This document shows positions 19,071 through 27,801 of a DNA stretch of 64,000 nt, piece after piece. The notes below the pieces were generated by a model. It worked only from the letters and a program-made list of their open reading frames with translations, was not told the DNA's origin and searched no databases. Positions within the stretch are counted from its first letter, which is position 1, and each line of letters starts with the position of its first letter. This DNA is from Planctomycetota bacterium (lineage in GTDB: Bacteria; Planctomycetota; GCA-002687715), in contig NYSS01000034.1 of assembly GCA_002683135.1 (NCBI GenBank), positions 44,884 through 108,883 of the forward strand, written 5' to 3'. The position numbers and the translations under genes are program-made.

Positions 19071-21197
19071 TTACTTGATCGCGAGAGCTTGCTGAATACG
19101 CGCGCGCACCTCGTCCGCGGTCTTCGCGGGCTCTAGGCAGGTCTTGCCGACGCAGACGAGGACGAACGGGTCACCTTCCGTGCCGGACTTCCGCGTCACT
19201 GAAGCGAACGGGTTGTATTCGTTGCGGACGTGCACGAGGAGGCCCTCTCCGCCCTCGCCGTGAAGTTCGACCTTGAGGGCCGGACGGTGTACGAGGTCGA
19301 GGGCGATGAGCGCGTGCGGTGAGCCCTGGGGCGCGCGCGTGAGCGCTCCGTTGATCGCCTTGAAGACCTCGTGAGCGCGCGCACTGAGCGCCTCGTCGGC
19401 GGTGAGAATCGATAGCCGAACGAGCCCGAGGACGGCCATCGATGAGCCGGAGGGACGCGCCCCGTCGAACAGGGCGCGGGTCTGGTGTATGAGATCGGAG
19501 GCGGTTGAATCAACGTATCCGCCGTCGGCTGTCTTGAAGGTCGTGTCCATGATGGTGACGAGACCGCGAGCCCGACTCAGCCACGTTCCGTCGAGGGTGG
19601 CTTCATGCAGGTCGAGGCAGGCCACAAGCAGCGCTGCGTGGTCGAACAGGGTGCCGGGGTGGCGCGCCACTCCGCCGGCCAGTGATCGAAGGTAGCGCCC
19701 GTCCTTCTGGCGAAGTCCGGCGTCGACCGCCTTGGCGGTCTTGAGGGCCTCGGCCACATACCGTGGTTCGCGCAGGGCGACGCCGGCGCGCGCGAGCGCG
19801 GAGATCATGAGCCCGTTCCATCCCGCCAGGACCTTGATGTCGGCCATGGGTTGGGGATGGCTTGCGCGGGCCTTCAGGAGCTTCTTGCGGGCCGACGCGA
19901 GCCGCGTTCTCAACTGCGACTCATCGATGCCGAGCTTCGTCGCGGCATCAGCGTGGGAGACGCTCTCATAGAGGATGTTGGTCTTCGTCTCGTGAGCGGG
20001 GGTCGACTCCTCACGCCAGTTTCCCGCCTCGGTGGCCCCGCTCCACGCGATCATCGCGGCCGCCTCTTCCTTGCTGAGCAATTTGTGTAGCTCTTGCAGC
20101 CGCCAGACGTACGTGGCGCCCTCCACGTGGTCGGCGTCTGCGTCATACGCGCTGATGAACCCACCGTCCGGGGTGCGCATGTCGGAGAGACACCAATCGA
20201 GGGTCTCCCGCACCGCTTGCCTGTAGCGTTCCTCGTCCCAGACCTGGGCCGCCTCGAGGAACAGCTGGGCCAGGAGGGCTTGGTCGTAGAGCATCTTCTC
20301 GAAGTGCGGCAGCTTCCACAGCCGGTCGGTGCTGTAGCGGTGGAACCCGCCGGCGAGATGATCGCGGATCCCTCCCCGGAGCACCGCGTCGAGCATGCGC
20401 TTCACGGCTGCACCACCGTGGGTCCGTGGATCGCCTTTCCGTGCGGCCTCGCGCAGAAGGAACAGCGGCGTGCTGGGGCTCGGGAACTTGGGCGCCCACC
20501 GTGGCGGGCGGGCGAACCCGCCGTGCTCTTGGTCCTCGCCTTCGAGCAGACTGAGGTTGGCCTCCTCTATCATCTCGGGATCGGGGAGGTCCTCGGTGGC
20601 GCCGCGCTGCTGTATGTCCTTGAGGTACTTGGCGAAGTTCGCGGTCTGCGTCATCAGGAGCTTCTTGCTGTCCGCCTCATTCCACGCCTTGTGAATGGCC
20701 TCGAGGAGCTTCTTGAAGCGATCCGGGGGGATGTACGTGTCGACGTAGAACGGCTGCTTGTCGCTCGTCAGAAACGCCGACAACGGCCAGCCGCCCCCAC
20801 CTTGCTTCATGATCTGGCACGCCTCCATGTAGATGCGGTCGATGTCAGGGCGCTCCTCCCGATCGAGCTTGATCGAGATGAAGTGCTCGTTCATGTAGGC
20901 GGCGATGTCCTTGTTTTGGAACGACTCGCGCTGCATCACGTGGCACCAATGACACGCGGCATAACCGACGCTCAAGAAGACGGGTTTTCCCGCATCGCGC
21001 GCTTTTTCGAAGGCCCCCTTGCCCCACGGATGCCAGTCGACCGGATCGTGCTTGTGTTGTTGCAGATAGGGGCTCTGCTCTTTCGCCATCCGGTTGGTGG
21101 TCGGCTTCGGTTGCTCCTGATGCTCGCCTGCTCGGGGAGGCTGGGCGCACAAGGTGACCATGAGCGCGAACAGGGCTGCCAGGGCGCGGGTCTTCAT
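19071..21197 (-). CDS. DUF255/YyaL (SSP411-like) thioredoxin-domain protein
   Basis: [55 protein letters not shown]; then alpha-helical barrel region. Start [13 protein letters not shown] at 21197. Confidence 0.93.
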   Translation of the reverse strand: MKTRALAALFALMVTLCAQPPRAGEHQEQPKPTTNRMAKEQSPYLQQHKHDPVDWHPWGKGAFEKARDAGKPVFLSVGYAACHWCHVMQRESFQNKDIAAYMNEHFISIKLDREERPDIDRIYMEACQIMKQGGGGWPLSAFLTSDKQPFYVDTYIPPDRFKKLLEAIHKAWNEADSKKLLMTQTANFAKYLKDIQQRGATEDLPDPEMIEEANLSLLEGEDQEHGGFARPPRWAPKFPSPSTPLFLLREAARKGDPRTHGGAAVKRMLDAVLRGGIRDHLAGGFHRYSTDRLWKLPHFEKMLYDQALLAQLFLEAAQVWDEERYRQAVRETLDWCLSDMRTPDGGFISAYDADADHVEGATYVWRLQELHKLLSKEEAAAMIAWSGATEAGNWREESTPAHETKTNILYESVSHADAATKLGIDESQLRTRLASARKKLLKARASHPQPMADIKVLAGWNGLMISALARAGVALREPRYVAEALKTAKAVDAGLRQKDGRYLRSLAGGVARHPGTLFDHAALLVACLDLHEATLDGTWLSRARGLVTIMDTTFKTADGGYVDSTASDLIHQTRALFDGARPSGSSMAVLGLVRLSILTADEALSARAHEVFKAINGALTRAPQGSPHALIALDLVHRPALKVELHGEGGEGLLVHVRNEYNPFASVTRKSGTEGDPFVLVCVGKTCLEPAKTADEVRARIQQALAIK

Positions 21198-21279
21198 GAC
21201 AGCAGTGTAGAGACCAGGCGCATTGGGTACGAGGCTGTCGTCTCCCGACATACCTGGTTCACGCTCTGGGACCCCGTGG

Positions 21280-23808
21280 CTAGGGCAGGATAAAGCGCTG
21301 GCCGCCGGCGATGGAGCTGGCGTCTGGCGTCGCGTTCAGGGTGACCCCAGAGAGGATGAACGTCCAGCCAGAGATGCTCGGGGCGGACGGGATCACCAGG
21401 CTCGCCGTGGCCATCCCCGCAGCGTCGAGGCTGCCGTTGAATCCGGAGAAGATGGACGGGTATTGAGGGACGAGGTCGAAGAGGTCGTCCATGTCCAGGG
21501 GGACCGTGCCGATGGTGACGGGAATCCCGATGGCCGCCGTACGGGAGACGCCGAGTATGTAGGGCGCCGCCGGGAAGTGCGGCGCGGAGAGGAGGATCCC
21601 CGTGGTGGCTCCGATCGTCGGCGCTGTTGTGACGGTCAGGTCCAGGGCCGGCTGGAAGCCATGCAGTCGGAAGTCGTCGATCGCGACCTCGAGGATGTCC
21701 AACGAAGGCCAGTCCACCGCGCGGAACTTGATCTTCATGGCGCTCGTGCGGGGCATGTGATCTTCGATGCGGTGGGATACCTCGCGCCAGGACGGCTGGT
21801 TAGCCAGCACCGAATCGATCTGCAGCCACGTCGTACCCGCATCGTTGGAGAGCCACACTTCGAGACGAGGATCGGCGACGTTGGACGCGGCGAACCACCT
21901 CCAGTAGCTGATCGCCGGGTCGTGGACATGGGACGCATCGAGCAGGGGAGAGACGAGGCTGGTGATGCCATCCACGTCGTGGGTCGCGTGGTTACCTGCG
22001 CTCGGTGACGCGTTGCCCGTGACCCAGCAGTCCGTGCCGGATCCCGGGGTGTGGTCGTTCTCCGGATTCCAAATCTGTCCGGCGAAGCTCGTGCCCGTCG
22101 GATCGGTGCGGACCCAGTTGCCGGCCGACGAGATCTCGTTGTCGGTCGTCCATCCTGCGTTCGGGCTCTCGAAGTCGTCAGTGAAAACGAGGGTTTTCGG
22201 AAGCCCGATCGGCTGGGAGATGGTTCGGCGCGCCTGAATGCCGAGAGGGCTTCGGACGACGACATCGAAGCTGATCGCGGCACCGATGGGAGCGGCCGGG
22301 TCGACCTGGAGTTGGACGGGAGTGCTGCTGGTGAGGGTGCCGCCGTTGGGCCCTACCGAGCCGACCGAGACGGGGCCGCTGAGGGTCGTCAGCCAGGGGC
22401 TCTCGCTCTCGATGCTCAGCTCAAAGGCCGCGCCCTGGGTCCCGCCGTTCAGCACGGTCACCGTGACGCCGAGCACTTCTCCGGGGTCCCAGCCGCCGCT
22501 GACGGTTCCACCGCTCACCTCGGCGACCATCACGTCGCTGATACGCGGATCCGGTCCGCAGACGCGGATCACGTGCTTGAGGTAGACGAGGGCGTCCTCG
22601 CAGATGGGGACGATGCGTGATGTCGGGGGCCAGAACCCGTCGACCGCTCCGCCGAGCTCGGCGCTGAAAGACCACACGCTGTCGCCGCCATTGACGCTTC
22701 CGTAGAACCAGTCCAGTGAGGTCCCGTTCGAAGGTTGCCCGAGCAGCGCGTACGAGTGTCCTGTCGCGTAGAGCGGGTCCATCAGACTCATCTCGTTCGC
22801 GAGGGTCGCGTAGATCGGTTCGCTCGCAGCGGACGCGGTGGCGCCGCTTGCGTATCCGGGTGGTACGAAGACCATCCCGCCGTACGCGTGCATGGAGAAG
22901 TAGCCGCTCAGGGTCCCCTGGAGGCCGTTGGCGAGCCCCTGGATCGCTTGTGTGCACGGCTCGCTGAATGCAGCGACGCCTCGGTAGTACGGTGACGACG
23001 GGATCGCGCTGGACCCGGCGCTGTTGAGCCCCCACTGAAACCCGTAGTTTCGGTTCGGGTCGACGCCGAAGCTGCCGTCCGCGTTGAGGCGTCGGTTCTT
23101 GCGCCATACGCCGCCGCCGTTCGGGTGGGTCGTCGCGTTGTAGACGTAGCCGTCGACGTTCACGAGCGGGACGATGTAGATCTCGCGTTTATCGACGAGT
23201 TCGGTGAGCTCGGCGTCCGTGCCGTAATGCTCGCAGAGCTGCTTCGCCAGCCATACCGCCGCTTGTAGGGCGATGGGCTCGCGGGCGTGATGGCACCCGT
23301 CGATGAGGACCTCGGGTTCGTTCTCGTCCTGCAGCGGATTATCCGAGACCTTCCACATCCAGATGTCGCGGCCTTCGAGCGTCAATCCAAGGGACACCTT
23401 CGGCGCGACGAGATTTGGGTACTGGAAGTGGAGGCCATCCATCGCGAGGACGCACTCACTCGCCGTGTAGTACCCACCCATGGACCCCTGGCCGAACGGC
23501 GGGTTCGCCCCCGAGCGCGTACTGGGTTGGAGCCGAGAGGCGTAGAACTGCTCGACGTTGTGATGGAGCACGTGGGCTTCGAAGCCGAGGCCCACGATGG
23601 CCGCCAGATCAGCGGAGCTACCGAAGACTCGAACGTCTGGAGAGCTGCTGACGACGTCGAAGTCATGCAGCAACAGCCGCGCCGTCGCTGCCACGGGGTC
23701 CGGAGTTCGGACCGCGATCTCAAGCGTCTGGGCGCACGTGGGAGCGACCAGGCTCATCGTCACTAGGAGGGACAGGAGGACACGTATCATGGGCATGGGG
23801 GCCGTCAC
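21280..23808 (-). CDS. secreted M14-family zinc carboxypeptidase with C-terminal beta domains
   Basis: Zn motif GCHHAREP (HxxE), [39 protein letters not shown]; signal peptide; start may be an internal Met (MIRVLLSLL). Confidence 0.9.
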   Translation of the reverse strand: MTAPMPMIRVLLSLLVTMSLVAPTCAQTLEIAVRTPDPVAATARLLLHDFDVVSSSPDVRVFGSSADLAAIVGLGFEAHVLHHNVEQFYASRLQPSTRSGANPPFGQGSMGGYYTASECVLAMDGLHFQYPNLVAPKVSLGLTLEGRDIWMWKVSDNPLQDENEPEVLIDGCHHAREPIALQAAVWLAKQLCEHYGTDAELTELVDKREIYIVPLVNVDGYVYNATTHPNGGGVWRKNRRLNADGSFGVDPNRNYGFQWGLNSAGSSAIPSSPYYRGVAAFSEPCTQAIQGLANGLQGTLSGYFSMHAYGGMVFVPPGYASGATASAASEPIYATLANEMSLMDPLYATGHSYALLGQPSNGTSLDWFYGSVNGGDSVWSFSAELGGAVDGFWPPTSRIVPICEDALVYLKHVIRVCGPDPRISDVMVAEVSGGTVSGGWDPGEVLGVTVTVLNGGTQGAAFELSIESESPWLTTLSGPVSVGSVGPNGGTLTSSTPVQLQVDPAAPIGAAISFDVVVRSPLGIQARRTISQPIGLPKTLVFTDDFESPNAGWTTDNEISSAGNWVRTDPTGTSFAGQIWNPENDHTPGSGTDCWVTGNASPSAGNHATHDVDGITSLVSPLLDASHVHDPAISYWRWFAASNVADPRLEVWLSNDAGTTWLQIDSVLANQPSWREVSHRIEDHMPRTSAMKIKFRAVDWPSLDILEVAIDDFRLHGFQPALDLTVTTAPTIGATTGILLSAPHFPAAPYILGVSRTAAIGIPVTIGTVPLDMDDLFDLVPQYPSIFSGFNGSLDAAGMATASLVIPSAPSISGWTFILSGVTLNATPDASSIAGGQRFILP

Positions 23809-23962
23809 CGTGAGGGCTCTCCGTATCGGTGTCGGCTGCGGGCAAACCCCAGTCTACAACTTCCTGGTCCCGATCAGCCACATAGCAATGGAAGAAACGG
23901 GTTCGCCAAGACCGAACCGATGCTCACGTGATCCTGCGAGGTCAGCAGCTTGCGTTGACGGG

Positions 23963-25279
23963 TCAGCTTGCAGGTCCGGGGCCGTCTTCCGACGCGCCGT
24001 CGTTCGCTGGTGGTGGTGCTTCCGGCGCCGGAACATCCTCGGCATCGGATGGATCGCGTGCGACGTCAATGTAGTCCACGCCGTCCACGTCCTTGCGCAG
24101 GATGAGGAACAGGGATGTGAACGCGCCGAGGGTGAAGGAGATCAGCCCACCCCATAGGAGCAGGCGATAGATGCCGATGACAGCCCCGTAAGCGAGGGCG
24201 AAGTACCCCTGGGGCCCGTCGAGATCCTGACCCGTCACCATGCCTTGGAAGTCCGAGTCGCGGCCTTCCCACAGCGGCATCATGCTGTCGGTGAGGACCT
24301 CTTCCACTATCTGCTGCTCCACGAGCAGCTCGTGAACGAGCCCGAGGAAGTAGAAGAAGACGACCAGCTGCAGCATGAGAGGGATCGCCCTCGCAAAGAT
24401 GTAGTTGAACGCCTTGCCTAGCGAGTCGTACGTGCCCTTGCGTTCGGTGGCGATCGCGGCCGGGACAAAGCCGAGCGACACCAACCCCGCGATCCCGATG
24501 AGCACCGCGAGCAGGCTCGAGATGATCGTCAACGGCAACAGGATGATGCCGATCAGCCATCCCACCCAGGGGATCCACGTGAGCATCCCAGCGAAGTGGT
24601 TACAGAGCAGCAGGAAGAGGATCGGGAGCAGCACGGCGAGCGGGTACAGCATGCCCGTCAGCTTCACGCGCCACGCGAAAGCGAAGGCGGATCCGAGCGT
24701 GCAGTATTCGTCGCGCGCGATGCGCAGCACGAGGATCCGACAGATGGCTACGCCGAATGTCGACCACAGGCAGAAGAACCACAGCAGCTGCCCGCCGAGC
24801 ACCAGGCGGTAGCGAGGGACGTTCTCCGTAACGGTGACCTGCAGGTCCTTCCGGGCTTCCTTCCGCTCCTCGTCGCTCAGGTCTTTGGCGTCGATCTCCG
24901 CGCGTTGATCCTGGTACCAGCCGCCGAAGAGGGACTGGAGGACCGCCTCATCCTGATTGGCGGCCGCGCGCTCCTCGGCGCTGATCTCCTCGTCGCCGTC
25001 CGGGACCACGAGGTGATGGCGATGCCGGGAGTCGTCACCTTCTCCCTCGGTCGCGGTCGCGTAGCCCGGCCATGTCTTTTCCAGGACGAGGATCTGGCAG
25101 GCGTCCGGGAACTTGTGGGTCGCTGTGTCTGCCAGCGAGGGTGCCCCGATCAAGAGGCAGCCCAACCATGAGCCAGCCCAAAAGAGAACCACCGCGGCGG
25201 CTCCCAGGGCCATGGCGTTGACGGATACTGGAAACCACAGGACACGGAAAACCTTGAAGAGGCTCGTGTTTTCGCCCAT
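23963..25279 (-). CDS. hypothetical multi-TM membrane protein
   Basis: 438-aa ORF with about six hydrophobic segments and an acidic soluble insert. Confidence 0.75.
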   Translation of the reverse strand: MGENTSLFKVFRVLWFPVSVNAMALGAAAVVLFWAGSWLGCLLIGAPSLADTATHKFPDACQILVLEKTWPGYATATEGEGDDSRHRHHLVVPDGDEEISAEERAAANQDEAVLQSLFGGWYQDQRAEIDAKDLSDEERKEARKDLQVTVTENVPRYRLVLGGQLLWFFCLWSTFGVAICRILVLRIARDEYCTLGSAFAFAWRVKLTGMLYPLAVLLPILFLLLCNHFAGMLTWIPWVGWLIGIILLPLTIISSLLAVLIGIAGLVSLGFVPAAIATERKGTYDSLGKAFNYIFARAIPLMLQLVVFFYFLGLVHELLVEQQIVEEVLTDSMMPLWEGRDSDFQGMVTGQDLDGPQGYFALAYGAVIGIYRLLLWGGLISFTLGAFTSLFLILRKDVDGVDYIDVARDPSDAEDVPAPEAPPPANDGASEDGPGPAS

Positions 25280-25390
25280 CGAGGGATGACTCCTGCGCCG
25301 TGCGCACGGTCATGGTAGAGCAGGGGAAAGAGCCCGGCAAGCGGGGCCGCTGCCCATGAAGCGGGCCATCGCTAATAGGCTGAGTCAGGA

Positions 25391-25407
25391 GCGGTGCTTC
25401 GCACCGC
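25391..25407. other. small stem-loop upstream of thiF-like gene
   Basis: GCGGTGC TTC GCACCGC, 7-bp perfect stem, 15 nt before the ATG at 25423. Confidence 0.35.
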
Positions 25408-25422
25408 GAGCACGAGATACGG

Positions 25423-26466
25423 ATGTCAGCGTCCCCTGAAGATCCTCGCTATTCGCGGCAAGTGCTGTTCCGTCCCATCGGGGACAAGGGTCAGCGCCGC
25501 TTGCTGGATAGCACGGTAGCGCTCGTCGGGTGTGGCGCTCTGGGTGCGTCCCTCGCTGAGCAGTTGGTGCGCGTTGGGGTTGGACGCCTCGTTCTCGTCG
25601 ATCGCGACGTGGTGGAGGAGTCAAACCTCGGACGGCAGGCCCTCTACACGGCTCAGGACGCCGCGGACGGGTTGCCCAAGGTCGTGGCATTGGCCGGCCA
25701 CCTGCGTGCGTTCAATCCCGACATCGACGTCGATCCTCGCGTCTCGGATCTCAACGCGTCGACGGTGCGCGAGCACCTATCTGGGGCAGATCTCGTCCTC
25801 GACGGGACGGACAACTTTGACACGCGGTATTTACTGAACGACTGGTGCGTGTCGGAGAACGTCCCGTGGATTTACGGAGCTTGCGTCGCGAGCCGCGGCC
25901 TGACTGCGGTGATCGTGCCGGGGGAGACGCCGTGCCTGCGCTGCCTGTTCCCCGAGCCGCCAGCCGCGGGTTCTGCCGAGACGTGTGACACCAGCGGCAT
26001 CATCGCTCCCGCCGCGACGATGATCGCGTCGCTGCAGGTCGCCGAAGCCTTGAAGATCCTCACCGGCAACGGGGACGCCGTGCGTCGGACCTTGTTCTCC
26101 ATCGAGCTGTGGCCGTTCCGTGTGTTCGAGATGGGCGGTGAGGACCCCCAACCCCGTCCCGATTGTCCGTGCTGCGGCGACAGGACCTTCGCCTGGCTCG
26201 ACGGCACCGAGCGCACCCGGGCCCTCACTTACTGCGGCCGCGACGCCGTTCAGGTGGTGCCCACCGGCGCCGCCCGCGGCTTCGACCTGGACGCCGTGGA
26301 GACACGCCTGTCCGCGTCGTTTGCGTGCCGCCGCAACGACTACGTCTTGAAGGTCGAGGTCCCGGGATACGTGCTCACGGTGTTCGACGACGGGCGCGCC
26401 CTGGTGTCGGGTACGGGGGACGCGGATGAGGCCCGGTCGTTGTACGACCGCTACGTGGGCAGCTGA
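25423..26466 (+). CDS. ThiF/MoeB-type adenylyltransferase (E1-like)
   Basis: YSRQVLFRPIGDKGQRRL, VALVGCGALGASLAEQLVRVGVGRLVLVDRDVVEESNLGRQ, DGTDNFDTRYLLND; Zn cysteines CLRC and CPCC. Confidence 0.9.
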   Translation: MSASPEDPRYSRQVLFRPIGDKGQRRLLDSTVALVGCGALGASLAEQLVRVGVGRLVLVDRDVVEESNLGRQALYTAQDAADGLPKVVALAGHLRAFNPDIDVDPRVSDLNASTVREHLSGADLVLDGTDNFDTRYLLNDWCVSENVPWIYGACVASRGLTAVIVPGETPCLRCLFPEPPAAGSAETCDTSGIIAPAATMIASLQVAEALKILTGNGDAVRRTLFSIELWPFRVFEMGGEDPQPRPDCPCCGDRTFAWLDGTERTRALTYCGRDAVQVVPTGAARGFDLDAVETRLSASFACRRNDYVLKVEVPGYVLTVFDDGRALVSGTGDADEARSLYDRYVGS

Positions 26467-26504
26467 CCGCGCGGGGCGCGAAGCCCCTGCGAGCGGAACC
26501 GCAT

Positions 26505-26903
26505 TTAGTCCTCACGGGATTTGCGGCGTCGGGCGTCAAAGCTCAACGACCCGCCACCGGCGCAGCAGATGTAGAGGAACACCAGGCTGTAGAGCAGGGC
26601 CAGCTCGCCGCCGTTCACGGTCGGGAAGAACTTCTTGTCGAGCGCGCCGTCCCAGTGGTACTGCACGTAGGCGACGGCCATGGTGCCGCTGGCGAGGAAG
26701 GCGGCCGATCGCGTGAACAACCCGGCCGCGATGGCGAGGCCACAGACCAGCTCGATCAGACCGCCGATCCACAACTGGGAGCCGAACTCCGGCGTCCGAT
26801 CAGTCAGGACACCCAGCACCTTTTGGATGCCGTGAAAGCAGAACATCAAGCCAGAGAGCACGCGCAGGAGCGTGTAGCTCGCGGAGCTGAGAGACGTGGC
26901 CAT
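26505..26903 (-). CDS. DoxX family membrane protein
   Basis: MATSLSSASYTLLRVLSGLMFCFHGIQKVLG, four hydrophobic segments; start at 26903 inside ORF 26505..27056. Confidence 0.8.
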   Translation of the reverse strand: MATSLSSASYTLLRVLSGLMFCFHGIQKVLGVLTDRTPEFGSQLWIGGLIELVCGLAIAAGLFTRSAAFLASGTMAVAYVQYHWDGALDKKFFPTVNGGELALLYSLVFLYICCAGGGSLSFDARRRKSRED

Positions 26904-26911
26904 GGTGATCC

Positions 26912-27709
26912 TCACTTGCCGCCGAGTGCTTCGATTAACAGTTCCTGCTCCTCGGCGGTGAAGCCGGTCTCGCCGCCGCCGGTGATCTGGACTACGTCCG
27001 ACAGGGCCGACCGGATGGTCGGGTTGGTCAGGATCTCGTCGTCCAAGATCAGGCACTTGGTGTGGTCGATGAACTGAGAGGTGAAGGCCTCGAGGTCGCC
27101 CTGTCGTGACCGCTTGATCTGGTAGTTGACCGCTCGGTGGCCGTTATAGCTCGTGGCCGGCTTCACCTCATAGATCATCTCTTCGGTAAAGCCCTGAAGG
27201 CCGTCGCCGTACCACTCCGGCGGAGCGTAGAGCCAGCCTCCGGTTACCAGCTTCGCGTCGTATGGCTGTCCGGCGCGTGCCGACGTGAGGGCAGCGGTGG
27301 CGTCTTCCACGGAGACGTCGAGCTTGCGGGCGGCGACACATGGGGCCCAGGGCTTCCAGAAGACGGGGAGCGGTTGTCCCTCGTCGTCCCTCAACTGGTG
27401 CGACGTTCCGTCGCGATGGCCTGCCTCGATGGCCTTCGCCCGCTGCGCCTCCGCCTTCTTCTGGTCGAAGGCCATCGAGCGCACGGACCCGTCCTCGTTC
27501 TTTGCGTTGATGGAGGGGGAGCGCCGTCCCCCTATGTCACCGAGCCCGATCAAGAACTGCACGCGCGGCTTCGTCTTGCTGGCGGAAGGGGTCTTTGCTG
27601 CCTCGACGGTGTTGTTCTGAGTCGGCGGCGCTCCTTCTGGTGCGCACGCTCCTGCAAGAACGATCAGGGCAATCAGCTTGGCGCCGAGCATCGTGTGATG
27701 CGTGACCAT
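26912..27709 (-). CDS. hypothetical lipoprotein/secreted protein
   Basis: Signal MLGAKLIALIVLAGACAPEG with lipobox-like LAGAC; no family recognised. Confidence 0.65.
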   Translation of the reverse strand: MVTHHTMLGAKLIALIVLAGACAPEGAPPTQNNTVEAAKTPSASKTKPRVQFLIGLGDIGGRRSPSINAKNEDGSVRSMAFDQKKAEAQRAKAIEAGHRDGTSHQLRDDEGQPLPVFWKPWAPCVAARKLDVSVEDATAALTSARAGQPYDAKLVTGGWLYAPPEWYGDGLQGFTEEMIYEVKPATSYNGHRAVNYQIKRSRQGDLEAFTSQFIDHTKCLILDDEILTNPTIRSALSDVVQITGGGETGFTAEEQELLIEALGGK

Positions 27710-27742
27710 GGAGGCATCGTAGGGGATGGATTGCCTAACGCA

Positions 27743-27779
27743 ACGCGCCCCCGGAGGTCGGTGACCGCCGGGGGCGCGT
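27743..27779 (-). terminator. strong stem-loop downstream of the glycine-rich lipoprotein gene
   Basis: ACGCGCCCCCGG (27743-27754) and CCGGGGGCGCGT (27768-27779), 12-bp perfect, plus inner GGTC/GACC; located 22 nt past the minus-strand stop. Confidence 0.6.
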
Positions 27780-27801
27780 GGGCTCTGAGATCAGTCGCTG
27801 C

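Noticed and set aside
20094-21293. 399-aa plus-strand ORF opposite the DUF255 protein
   Set aside because: Antisense shadow of a strongly conserved protein (CHWCHVM motif on the minus strand); no family similarity recognised.
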